18,717 nucleotides of DNA, taken from NCBI GenBank assembly GCA_964485235.1, contig CAZAIO010000050.1, positions 1 to 18,717 on the forward strand. The letters are read 5' to 3'. The DNA comes from CAZAIO01 sp964485235 (GTDB taxonomy: Bacteria > Chloroflexota > Dehalococcoidia > GIF9 > UBA5629). Below are positions 1 through 7,676 of the stretch, in pieces (position 1 is the stretch's first letter; the number at the start of each line of letters is the position of its first letter). The position numbers and the translations under genes were made by a program. The notes below the pieces were generated by a model. That model saw nothing but the letters and a program-made list of their open reading frames with translations. It did no database searches and had not been told where the DNA came from.

Positions 1-2
1 TA

Positions 3-989
3 TTATTTTCTGCGCTTTTTTTGCTCGTACATCAATTTATCGGCATTCGCCATGAGCACATTGACCGTATGCGCAGCCGGATTCTGATAGGTGGTCACGC
101 CCATGCTCAATGACAGTTTATACGGACGGCCTTCACTTTCATTATGCAGTTGCAGGTTCTTGGCAAGACGTTCTTTAAGTATATTGACATCGCCATCACC
201 CTTCCCCATAGCAAGGACAACGAACTCATCTCCGCCGATACGGGCAATAATATCCGATTCCCTGAAAGTCTTTTTCAATACATTTGCCGTATCGATTAAA
301 GCCATGTCTCCCTGCTGATGGCCCAGTTCATCATTGATCTTCTTCATCCCGTCGAGGTCTGCAAAAAGGAGCAATATATCTTTTTGCGCCCGGCTGCTTA
401 TATTAATATGCTGTCGCGCCAGCGCCAGAAAGCCACGACGATTATATAGCCCGGTCAATTCATCGATGAAGGTCATATCACGGAGAGTACACTCCGTTTT
501 TTTATAATCGGAAACATCATCACCGGATACCAGAGCGCCGGTTATTTGTTCATCAGCATCCATGAGAACAGAGGTATGCCACGTGATAGTAAATTCCTTC
601 CCGAATTTATTGAGCATTACCATCTCTGCATGTTTTCCGATAAGTTCAAGCTTCCCTTTCATCAAACGGTCGAATTGTTTTATCAATTTTAAACGTGTCT
701 TTTTCGGAATAAATGTAGAAAAAAAGTCTTTTCCCTCAATCTCTTCGTCCCTGTACCCCAGAATCGTGCAGGCTTTTTTATTGATAAATGCTATTTTGTG
801 ATCTCTATTAATAACAATTATAATCACGCCGGAATTATCCAGATATTGTTGCAACCTCGCTTTATCTTTTTTAAGCGTATCTACCGTTCCTGTAAGCTCT
901 GACCAGGCTGCCTGCGACTTATCCAGCTGGCGCCTTAACGAATCAACCTCGTCAGTTAATTGTGATTTTGTTTTCGAAATATCGCTCAT
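3..989 (-). CDS. PAS-domain diguanylate cyclase (GGDEF)
   Basis: Predicted to make cyclic-di-GMP from two GTP. Residues 1-50 look like an amphipathic coiled coil (heptad-like 'VDSLRRQLDKS'). Residues about 46-160 form a PAS sensor domain ('NSGVIIIVINRDHKIAFINK', then 'GYRDEEIEGKDFF'). Residues about 170-328 form a GGDEF domain with 'DELTGLYNRRGF', the metal-site 'FADLDGMKKIND' and an intact GGDEF at 252-256. An RESD sequence at 243-246, five residues before GGDEF, fits the RxxD inhibitory site, so product feedback is expected. There is no membrane segment, so it should be cytoplasmic and respond to a soluble PAS ligand. The ATG has only a weak GGA-type ribosome site upstream. It is divergent from the GH3 gene across 565 bp. 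Two HD-GYP proteins further along could break down its product. The domain call is secure; the signal sensed is unknown. Confidence 0.93.
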   Translation of the reverse strand: MSDISKTKSQLTDEVDSLRRQLDKSQAAWSELTGTVDTLKKDKARLQQYLDNSGVIIIVINRDHKIAFINKKACTILGYRDEEIEGKDFFSTFIPKKTRLKLIKQFDRLMKGKLELIGKHAEMVMLNKFGKEFTITWHTSVLMDADEQITGALVSGDDVSDYKKTECTLRDMTFIDELTGLYNRRGFLALARQHINISSRAQKDILLLFADLDGMKKINDELGHQQGDMALIDTANVLKKTFRESDIIARIGGDEFVVLAMGKGDGDVNILKERLAKNLQLHNESEGRPYKLSLSMGVTTYQNPAAHTVNVLMANADKLMYEQKKRRK

Positions 990-1251
990 AGAGTTTCCAT
1001 GTGTACAATGGAAAGAAAAAAACTATACAGCCCTATTTTTAAATAGCATTTGACCGGTTTTATTTAAGCAAAATGCACATTCATTATACACTGATAAATC
1101 ATAAAACTAAATATCATCGTGTGTGAATATTCTGTATTACATCAAATCACTTCGAATACACATTTCATTTTAATAACCGGGCAAGCAAGATTTCTTCTGA
1201 TTTATTAAAAAACCGCTGAGATTCCGGATAATTACTAATCCCTCGTTAAAA

Positions 1252-1265
1252 TAATAACGTTATTA
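1252..1265. repeat. 14-bp perfect palindrome, possible operator
   Basis: The sequence TAATAACGTTATTA equals its own reverse complement. It lies 38 bp upstream of the candidate -35 box at 1304. A dimeric regulator could bind here, but no protein family is suggested by the sequence alone. Confidence 0.3.
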
Positions 1266-1303
1266 CATAAAAACATTGGGGGTCCACAATAACCAAACAG
1301 TAT

Positions 1304-1331
1304 TTACACTTTGCCATATGCATACTATAAA
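1304..1331 (+). promoter_or_regulatory. candidate sigma70 promoter for the GH3 gene
   Basis: TTACAC at 1304-1309 (4 of 6 consensus) and TATAAA at 1326-1331 (5 of 6) are separated by 16 bp. Transcription would begin near 1338 and give a leader of about 217 nt that includes the foldable segment at 1442-1541. AT-rich DNA yields such pairs by chance, so the call is tentative. Confidence 0.33.
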
Positions 1332-1441
1332 ACAAACAGGTGTACCCGGTCGAGCAAAGGTTAAAGCGAAAGTTACTATAGTACTATATTAAACTGTACA
1401 AAAGTAATATATATTACATACTCTCACACATTTATAATTCG

Positions 1442-1541
1442 GATAGTGCACGTTTAGGCAACAGAAATTACTGTATTATCACAGTATTGACGCTGCCGTA
1501 AAGTATATAAAGGTGCACTGTCACCATGGCAACAACCGGTG
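1442..1541 (+). promoter_or_regulatory. possible structured switching leader upstream of GH3 gene
   Basis: As RNA, 1442-1451 can pair with 1513-1522 over 10 bp (one G-U, the rest Watson-Crick). This closes a fold that holds a 4-bp helix GGCA/TGCC (1457-1460 with 1494-1497) and a 6-bp hairpin TACTGT/ACAGTA (1469-1474 with 1481-1486). The right strand of the closing helix can instead form GGTG/CACC (1512-1515 with 1522-1525). CACC 1522-1525 can alternatively pair with GGTG 1538-1541, which touches the ribosome binding site (AGGAG at 1544-1548). These pairings exclude one another, as in translational riboswitches. I could not match it to a known riboswitch class; it may equally be a DNA-level inverted repeat. 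Confidence 0.35.
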
Positions 1542-1554
1542 AGAGGAGTTCAAC

Positions 1555-3165
1555 ATGCAAAACGGGAATAATCCCATGGTATCATCAGAATACGATAGGG
1601 CCTGGCAAAAGTACTGCGGATTCTTCGATCTCTCAATAGACCAGGCTATGTTAATTCAGGAGAGCTCACTCCTGCAACAAATTGAGCAATTGGGACATTG
1701 CCCGCTGGGAGAAAAACTGCTCGGCAAGAAGCTTCCGAGAAATATAGACGAATTCCGTTATTCGATACCGCTGACGACGTATCAGGACTATTTGCCGGAA
1801 CTCGATCTCGGTATAGAAAACGCTCTTCCGGAAAAACCATGCCATTGGGCTCACACTTCAGACGCGTGCGGGACTTACAAGAGAGTACCGTACACTCAAG
1901 AATTCTATGACAGGACGCTCGATAACCTCATGTCTGCATTTATTCTCGCATGTGCGAAAAACAGAGGAACCAGCTCCATAGCAGAAAACGACCGCGTCCT
2001 GTTCAATGTTGCGCCAAAACCGTACATTTCCGGTATTCTTGCCGACGGAGCGAGCGAAAAGTTCAATCTGAGACCCGTGCTCACGTCAGAGCAGCACGAT
2101 AGTATGGACTTCAAGGAAAAAGTAACCAAAGGATTCGAAGTCTCCCTCAGGACCGGAGTAGATATATTGATCGCAATGACCAGTGTGCTCGTGAAGACGG
2201 GAAATGAGTTCGATCAATTGTCGAAAAAACGCCGTATATCGAGGAACATGATATCGCCCGGAGTACTCTACCATTATGCCAGGGCAAAAATCATGAGCAA
2301 AATTGAAAAAAGGAATATACTGCCTAAAGACCTGTGGCCTGTCAAGGCTGTTATCGGATGGGGCATAGACACCAGTATCTACAGAGAACAGGTGTTGAAA
2401 TACTGGGGCATGTACCCATATGAATTTTATGCCTGCACCGAAGGGGGCATAATGGCGATGCAAAACTGGAATAAGAAGTATATGACCTTTATTCCTTCGT
2501 CAAACTTTTTCGAGTTCATTCCTGAAATGGAATGGCTTCAGTGTAAATACAATTCCAACCATCAACCAAGCACCGTTTTGCTTTCAGAACTGAAACCGGA
2601 TGAGCGATATGAGCTGGTGATCACAAGCTTTTATGGAATGCCGTTCGTCCGTTACAGGCTCGGACATCTGATCAAAGTCATGAGCCTTTCGGATAATGAA
2701 GCACATATTAACCAGCCTCAGATAATGTTCGAAACCAGAGCGGACGACCTTATAGACATCGCCGGATTCACACGGATAAGCGAAAAAACTGTCGCTCAGG
2801 CTATTGCCAATGCCAGTCTCAACTGCGAAGACTGGCTTATCAGGAAAGAAGTAACACAGGATAAGCCTATGCTTCACCTGTATATCGAGCTCAATGAAGA
2901 ACGTGACGTCGAAGAGATCAAGTCTGCGATACAACGGGAACTGATCGATGTAGATCCCGGTTACCACGACCTGGTGCAAATGATGGGAATTCGTCCCCTT
3001 CAAGTGACCCTTCTTTCCCGGGGTACTTTCAACGAGTACTACAGAATCAAAAAAGAGAGCGGAGCGGAACTGGCGCAAAGACGACCGCCCAGGATGAATG
3101 CCCCCGATTACATCATAAAGGAACTGCTACGTCTGGGAAACGCGCAGTTGACATATGTCCATTAG
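1555..3165 (+). CDS. GH3 family protein (ANL-type acyl-adenylate/amido synthetase homologue), divergent motifs
   Basis: Homologue of GH3 proteins, which in plants adenylate an acyl acid with ATP and conjugate it to an amino acid; bacterial members are largely uncharacterised. The 536-residue length fits. Recognisable parts are 'IPLTTYQDYLPEL' (71-83), the A5-like 'FYACTEGG' (291-298), 'PFVRYRLG' (363-370) and the C-terminal domain with 'LLSRGTFNEYYRIKK'. Two nucleotide-contact motifs differ from the family norm. The phosphate-binding loop, normally like TSGTTGGxxK, reads TSDACGTYK (101-109). The 'YRxGD' aspartate, which contacts the ribose, is His371. Catalysis as a normal ligase is therefore doubtful. 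The start is well supported by AGGAG six bases before the ATG. It has a long leader of its own, and the HD-GYP gene follows 96 bp downstream. The substrate is unknown. The family call is good, the activity uncertain. Confidence 0.8.
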   Translation: MQNGNNPMVSSEYDRAWQKYCGFFDLSIDQAMLIQESSLLQQIEQLGHCPLGEKLLGKKLPRNIDEFRYSIPLTTYQDYLPELDLGIENALPEKPCHWAHTSDACGTYKRVPYTQEFYDRTLDNLMSAFILACAKNRGTSSIAENDRVLFNVAPKPYISGILADGASEKFNLRPVLTSEQHDSMDFKEKVTKGFEVSLRTGVDILIAMTSVLVKTGNEFDQLSKKRRISRNMISPGVLYHYARAKIMSKIEKRNILPKDLWPVKAVIGWGIDTSIYREQVLKYWGMYPYEFYACTEGGIMAMQNWNKKYMTFIPSSNFFEFIPEMEWLQCKYNSNHQPSTVLLSELKPDERYELVITSFYGMPFVRYRLGHLIKVMSLSDNEAHINQPQIMFETRADDLIDIAGFTRISEKTVAQAIANASLNCEDWLIRKEVTQDKPMLHLYIELNEERDVEEIKSAIQRELIDVDPGYHDLVQMMGIRPLQVTLLSRGTFNEYYRIKKESGAELAQRRPPRMNAPDYIIKELLRLGNAQLTYVH

Positions 3166-3261
3166 CATTCAGCTTATACTATTCGATAATTATTGTTGCA
3201 GACGGGAAAAAATGACAATTGCATATAACATTAAAATAAAATGCCTTAAAAGGAACATGGT

Positions 3262-5283
3262 TTGAATGCGTATCTTTACATACCTTTGATTGAAGTAGTA
3301 TTTTGCTTCGGTCTGCTGGCATTGCTCTTTGTGAGCGGACAACGTCATATCGCACGCAAGCCTTTCGCATATTTCCTCATCGTTATGGGACTGTGGGGCA
3401 TATTTATATTCCTGATGCGTTCCAGTTCCGACCTTTCGACCGCATTTTTCTGGGAAAGATTTGTCTTCTTTGCAATATTAAGTGCGGCAATACTATTTTA
3501 CCGGTTTACAATCGCGATAACAGGAAATAAAGAAAGGAAGAAAGTTCTTTATCCTCTCTATGCTCTCTATATTATCTGTGTTGCATTAATCCCGACCAAC
3601 CTTTTGGTAAGCAACATGCAAATGATGTGGTACGGAAAAGCACCGGTAATAGGACCGTTATTCTTCCTCTATGTACTTTGCGTCTATGCTCCGCTGCTAT
3701 TCAGTTTAATCGTATTATTCAAACATTATCAGACAACACGAAATATCAAGGAACGTATTCGCTACTCGTATATTATTGCGGGCCTGTTCGTTATGTTCAT
3801 CGGAGGCACTACAGATTATCTGCCTCCTCTCGGCATGAGCATCTATCCGATGGGTATTATCGGCAATATATTCTTCTGCATTCTGGCTACAATAGCGATG
3901 CTTAGATACGGTCTCATGGAAATGAGAGTAGTGCTCCGGAAAGGCGCCACTTATTCAATTATAAGTATGTTTATTTTCGGTATCTTCGGGAGTCTTATAT
4001 TTTTACTCAGCAACGTATTTCAAGAGCTCGTAAATCCCATTTCTTTAATGATTACCATCTGTTCAGTTTTTCTTGTCGCGGCTGCGTTACAACCGGTATT
4101 GCTGAAGGTCCAGCGTATGGTGGACAGGTGGTTCTACCGTGAAAGATACGACCATCTCCAGGCGCTGAAACAATTTTCAAAAGAGACAAAAGATATCACC
4201 GAACTGAAAGAGTTGACTTCCTCACTCGTCCATATGGTCGCTAACGGCATGCAGAGCAGAGGAGTTTACCTGTTATTGCCGTCGCAAATGCCGGACAATT
4301 TCACTGTATATTCATTTTACGGGGAGAAAATAACCGACAAACTACCCTTTTATCCCAGCAGTCCGTTGAATGTCGTTATGAGATATCAGGATGGTCTGAT
4401 CGACGCCAACGACCTCGATGCAATTCCGCTGCTGAGCAGCCTGAGCAATCATAACAAGGGGATACTTATAAAAAACCGGGTCGAGCTCCTTGTGCCGATA
4501 AAAACGAAAAACCATCTGGTAGGAATATTGTTGCTGGGCAGTAAACCGTCGAATGAACCCTACTCGATCGAAGACCGGTCAATACTGCAAAAGGTCTCAC
4601 GCGAGGCAGCCGTGAGTATTGAAAATGCCAAGAGTTATGCAAGTGTACAAAAAGAACGCGGGGAACTACAGAAAGCGATGGAAGGGACCATATACGCGAT
4701 GTGTGCGGTGGTTGAAATGAAAGACCCGTATACTGCGGACCACCAGAGGAGAGTAGCAAGCCTCGCATGTGCCATCGGTAGAGAAATCGGTCTATCGGAA
4801 TGGAGAATAAACGGTATACGTATTGCCGGACTGCTTCACGATGTGGGCAAAATGGTTGTGCCTGCTGAGATACTCAGCAAACCCGGCAAGATAAGCGAGC
4901 ACGAGTTCAGCATTATTAAAACACATCCCATTGTAGGATATGAGATACTAAAGAAAGTGGTATTTCCCTGGCCGGTTACCGATGCTATTCTCCAGCATCA
5001 CGAACGGCTTGACGGCTCCGGTTACCCTAACGGGCTTTCAGGAGATGAGATAGTGCTCGAAGCTAAAATCCTGGGAGTAGCTGATGTTGTTGAAGCTATG
5101 TCTTCCCACCGCCCCTACAGACCTGCACTCGGTATAGACAGCGCACTCGATCAGCTCATACGGAACAGGAATACGCTGTATGACGCTGAAGTAGTCGATG
5201 CCTGCCTGAGCCTCTTCCATAAAAAGAAATTCGAATTCGACCAGGAAGGTTCAGAATACATGACCGACTTTGTGAAAGCATAA
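3262..5283 (+). CDS. 7-TM/GAF/HD-GYP protein, probable c-di-GMP phosphodiesterase
   Basis: Probable membrane-bound enzyme that hydrolyses cyclic-di-GMP. Residues 1-225 contain about seven hydrophobic segments of the 'histidine-kinase N-terminal 7TM' type, followed by one or two more (about 230-280). A GAF-like domain occupies about 305-455 ('ELLVPIKTKNHLVGILLLG'), then a connecting helix ('ELQKAMEGTI'), then HD-GYP at about 475-665. The HD-GYP metal ligands and signature are intact: His494, HD at 526-527 ('LLHDVGK'), His555 and HHERLDGSGYP at 579-589. The start is TTG at 3262 with AAGGAA seven bases upstream; no ATG fits better. It follows the GH3 gene and leads directly into the SRPBCC-like gene (13-bp gap), suggesting co-transcription. 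The HD-GYP half is very similar to that of the gene at 9724, so the two are paralogues with swapped sensors. Confidence 0.9.
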   Translation: MNAYLYIPLIEVVFCFGLLALLFVSGQRHIARKPFAYFLIVMGLWGIFIFLMRSSSDLSTAFFWERFVFFAILSAAILFYRFTIAITGNKERKKVLYPLYALYIICVALIPTNLLVSNMQMMWYGKAPVIGPLFFLYVLCVYAPLLFSLIVLFKHYQTTRNIKERIRYSYIIAGLFVMFIGGTTDYLPPLGMSIYPMGIIGNIFFCILATIAMLRYGLMEMRVVLRKGATYSIISMFIFGIFGSLIFLLSNVFQELVNPISLMITICSVFLVAAALQPVLLKVQRMVDRWFYRERYDHLQALKQFSKETKDITELKELTSSLVHMVANGMQSRGVYLLLPSQMPDNFTVYSFYGEKITDKLPFYPSSPLNVVMRYQDGLIDANDLDAIPLLSSLSNHNKGILIKNRVELLVPIKTKNHLVGILLLGSKPSNEPYSIEDRSILQKVSREAAVSIENAKSYASVQKERGELQKAMEGTIYAMCAVVEMKDPYTADHQRRVASLACAIGREIGLSEWRINGIRIAGLLHDVGKMVVPAEILSKPGKISEHEFSIIKTHPIVGYEILKKVVFPWPVTDAILQHHERLDGSGYPNGLSGDEIVLEAKILGVADVVEAMSSHRPYRPALGIDSALDQLIRNRNTLYDAEVVDACLSLFHKKKFEFDQEGSEYMTDFVKA

Positions 5284-5296
5284 GGGTCCAGGGTCA

Positions 5297-5824
5297 TTGC
5301 AAACTGCACTACGGTACGATACAATGCTTTTAAACGGATTATCTATTGAACAAGGCTGGATGCCTGTCGGGCCGTCTTATATGAAAGTGTATGTTTCTTC
5401 TATATTCCCCGCCCGTCCTTCAACGATTTTCGAAGACCTCCAGAATCCGGCAATCCTGGTAAAAGTCGCTTCCCCTATAATGGTATACAAGCCTGTAAAA
5501 CCGGAGACGTTTCCCCCTGTATGGGAAACGGGAAAAGCATATTTCGTCAAGTTATACATGTTCGGCTTTATACCGATGGGAACACACCGGATAGTTATCG
5601 AATATTTCGATAAAGATGCTATGAAGGGAAAGAGCGACGAAAGCGGCACTATCGCAAAACTATGGTCCCACCAAATGACCGTAAAGCCCTACAATAACGA
5701 TGCTACACTTTATATAGATGAGATCGAGATAAAGGCAGGTATCTGGACGTTTTTCGTCTGGTTATTCGCAAGTTATTTTTATCGTCACCGTCAAAGAAAA
5801 TGGAAAGCTCTTTTTCAAGTGTAA
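5297..5824 (+). CDS. SRPBCC-like small protein with hydrophobic C-terminal helix
   Basis: The 175-residue product resembles SRPBCC (START/Bet v1-like) lipid- or hydrophobe-binding proteins. It has an N-terminal 'SSIFPARPSTIFEDLQNP' helix start, alternating beta strands in the middle ('KLYMFGFIPMGTHRIVIEYFD'), 'LYIDEIEIKAG', and a C-terminal helix 'FFVWLFASYFYRHRQRKW', a pattern I recall from this superfamily. That last helix is hydrophobic and then basic, so peripheral membrane attachment is possible. The start is uncertain: TTG at 5297 has AGGGT five bases upstream, while ATG codons at 5324 and 5381 are alternatives, the latter beginning just at the domain. It sits 13 bp behind the HD-GYP gene and is probably translated from the same message. 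The ligand is unknown. Confidence 0.7.
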   Translation: MQTALRYDTMLLNGLSIEQGWMPVGPSYMKVYVSSIFPARPSTIFEDLQNPAILVKVASPIMVYKPVKPETFPPVWETGKAYFVKLYMFGFIPMGTHRIVIEYFDKDAMKGKSDESGTIAKLWSHQMTVKPYNNDATLYIDEIEIKAGIWTFFVWLFASYFYRHRQRKWKALFQV

Positions 5825-6196
5825 CTTCCATCGCAGACATCACGCTTTATCAATAAAGCCGCAGCGGGCAATACCGATATCGGAACAGCCTGCAACAGTA
5901 CCGGACTATAAGTAAGCCCTAATGTGCCGTGAGTCATAAGCAAGGAGTCCCCCGGACTAAAATTTCGTCAGCGTATTTACCTGTCTGGTGTAAGCTTATA
6001 CACTCATAGTAAATAAACTCGTTTTATACTATTTGAAGAGCATTACGTGTATGCTTCACCAAATACAATAGTAGAAATAATTAAGAATCGACGACTCCCG
6101 GCATTAAGGCGGATTCTTCTATTTTTACATGAAATAGTCCCGTCCATAATATATCGAAGGGTTACCTTTTTTCACGAAGTCAGCTATAATTTTACA
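5825..6196. other. 372-bp stretch before the TPR gene, with small hairpins
   Basis: If the TPR gene starts at 6197, this stretch is non-coding. It holds a 6-bp tetraloop hairpin GCTTTA-TCAA-TAAAGC (5844-5859), a palindrome CCGATATCGG (5874-5883), a tight hairpin AGTCC-CCC-GGACT (5946-5958), GTGTA/TACAC arms around 5990-6004, a TATACT -10-like box at 6025-6030 without a good -35, and a 7-bp stem AAGAATC/GATTCTT (6083-6089 with 6112-6118) followed by TATTTTT. None ends in a clean terminator of the upstream gene. I recognise no RNA family. Confidence 0.4.
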
Positions 6197-7486
6197 ATGC
6201 GCAATAAAAAGAAATATAGCAACAAGACCGTTATACCGTTTATTTTTGTTTTACTTCTCGTTTTTATTACCTTGCTCGCAGCCGGTTGCGGCAAACAAGC
6301 CGGACCGGAACCGTCAGAGCCGTTATCATCGGCTTCATCTACCCAGGACAATCCCTCTCTGGAAATCGTCCTGAGCCGCAATGAACATGGCATTTCTCTG
6401 GCAAAAAGCGGACGTTTCGGAGAAGCCCTCACCGAATTCAATAGTATCATTGAACTGGACCCTTCTTTTACGGAGGCCTATTATAATCGCGGCAACGTAT
6501 ATGCCTATCTCGGCGAAGATAATAAAGCCATAGATGACTGTACCAAAGCAATAGAACTGGATGACGGCTATGCGCTTGCATACAACACCCGGGGGTACCT
6601 TTTCTACCATATTAACGATTTTGATAAAGCGATCGATGACTGTACCACTGCAATAGAGTTAGACCCGGAAATTGCTATGGCTTTCAGCAGTCGCGGTGCC
6701 TCTTACAGCGCTAAAAAGCAGTACGACAAAGCACTCGAAGATTGTACCCGGGCAATTGAGCTCGGTCCGGATTACGCGTTTATCCATGATAATACACTGG
6801 TGTATTGCTATATGGGGAAATATGATGCCAGCCGTGCCTACAACAGTCGTGGCGTTGTTTATGAAGACATGGGAGACTATGATAATGCGCTTGCTGATTT
6901 CAGCAAAGCGGTGGAACTGGATACAGGCTTCGCTCTTGCATATTATAATAGAGGATACGTGTACCTGGCGCAGGGAAAGTACCAGTGGGCTATTGCCGAT
7001 TTGAGTACATCAATAGAACTCGACCCCTTAAATGCAAAGGCATATTATAACCGGGGTAAAGCATACGGATGGATAAGCGAGTTCGATTATTCGTTGAACG
7101 ATTTCGATCAGTCCATAGAACTGGATGACAAATATCCCTATGCATATCTTTTTCGCGGAACTGTTTATAGCAAACTGGGTGAATATGAAATAGCGATCGA
7201 CGATTTCAGTAAAGCTATTGAACTGCAACCCGATCTCGCCTTCGCCTATGCCAACAGAGGAGATGTCTACCTTCAGCTCAAGGAATACAGCAAGGCAATA
7301 GAAGACTGCACAAAAGCCATCGAGCTGGAACCTGAGCTTTCTATATCATATTTTATCCGCGGTGAGTCTTACCGTTTTCTGGGAGAGTCTGAACCGGCAA
7401 TTGCCGACTATCAAAAATTTATAGAGTTGTCCGACAATCCGACGCTGGTCGAGAGAGCCAGGCAACTCATCAATCAGATGCAATAA
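6197..7486 (+). CDS. TPR-repeat lipoprotein
   Basis: Secreted, probably lipid-anchored scaffold for protein-protein contacts. With the ATG at 6197 the protein has 429 residues and begins with a typical lipoprotein signal (MRNKKK, a hydrophobic core 'FIFVLLLVFITLL', then lipobox LAAGC). A GTG at 6047 would add 50 residues in front of the signal, which is less likely, although neither start has a strong ribosome site. After a Ser/Pro-rich linker come about eleven 34-residue tetratricopeptide units with the core 'YYNRGxxYxxxGxYxxAIxDxxKAIELDPx'. Unit 5 ('YAFIHDNTLVYCYMGKYDA') is only about 19 residues long and lacks its second helix, an apparent internal deletion. It precedes a second lipoprotein gene. 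The binding partner is unknown. Confidence 0.88.
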   Translation: MRNKKKYSNKTVIPFIFVLLLVFITLLAAGCGKQAGPEPSEPLSSASSTQDNPSLEIVLSRNEHGISLAKSGRFGEALTEFNSIIELDPSFTEAYYNRGNVYAYLGEDNKAIDDCTKAIELDDGYALAYNTRGYLFYHINDFDKAIDDCTTAIELDPEIAMAFSSRGASYSAKKQYDKALEDCTRAIELGPDYAFIHDNTLVYCYMGKYDASRAYNSRGVVYEDMGDYDNALADFSKAVELDTGFALAYYNRGYVYLAQGKYQWAIADLSTSIELDPLNAKAYYNRGKAYGWISEFDYSLNDFDQSIELDDKYPYAYLFRGTVYSKLGEYEIAIDDFSKAIELQPDLAFAYANRGDVYLQLKEYSKAIEDCTKAIELEPELSISYFIRGESYRFLGESEPAIADYQKFIELSDNPTLVERARQLINQMQ

Positions 7487-7527
7487 CCGATTTCGAAAAA
7501 TAACGCCGACTTTCTCCTTATCGCCTA

Positions 7528-7556
7528 TTGCTATATAGCGCGAGTAGTATTATCAT
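7528..7556 (+). promoter_or_regulatory. candidate promoter for the CARDB lipoprotein gene
   Basis: TTGCTA (7528-7533) and TATCAT (7551-7556) are spaced by 17 bp. The -35 overlaps a palindrome GCTATATAGC at 7530-7539, and another perfect palindrome ATATCCGGATAT lies downstream near 7581-7592 inside the predicted leader of about 114 nt. Confidence 0.4.
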
Positions 7557-7676
7557 ATACGAAACACATATGTCAAAAAAATATCCGGATATGTCACCTG
7601 ATTTATTACGTCATACATATAGTCCATTGTTAGATAACAGGCATGCCGTTAATGCAGGTAAAAAAAGGAGGCAGCA

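Larger units (their letters stand above)
990..1554. other. 565-bp divergent intergenic region, AT-rich, rich in palindromes
   Basis: There is no convincing gene here on either strand. The region separates the leftward GGDEF gene from the rightward GH3 gene. It holds perfect palindromes at 1252-1265 (TAATAACGTTATTA), 1377-1388 (TATAGTACTATA) and 1404-1417 (GTAATATATATTAC), a near-palindrome at 1032-1045 (CTATTT TT AAATAG), a candidate promoter at 1304-1331 and a potential RNA fold at 1442-1541, each described separately. AT-rich palindromes arise by chance more easily than GC-rich ones, so their role as operators is inference. Confidence 0.6.

Noticed and set aside
1469..1486. TACTGT-N6-ACAGTA resembles a LexA (SOS) box of the E. 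coli type.
   Set aside because: The CTG and CAG halves are 8 apart, not 10, and LexA boxes differ between phyla. The downstream gene is not a known SOS gene, so I treat it as part of the RNA fold or a plain inverted repeat.
2086..3078. Long open frames on the minus strand inside the GH3 gene (125 and 164 codons).
   Set aside because: They lie opposite a clear family member, have low-complexity or non-protein-like composition and no ribosome site.
5860..5920. GGGCAATACC...GGAACAGCC looked briefly like a c-di-GMP (GEMM) riboswitch.
   Set aside because: The conserved GCAAACC-type core, tetraloop and receptor arrangement are absent.
6047..6196. GTG start giving a 50-residue extension to the TPR protein.
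   Set aside because: It would put a charged, unrelated segment before a textbook lipoprotein signal; the extension region contains a stem followed by T-rich DNA typical of a leader.
6400..7486. Regular 102-base periodicity could suggest a CRISPR or tandem DNA repeat.
   Set aside because: The period is exactly one 34-residue TPR unit, the DNA copies are diverged, and the frame is open throughout.
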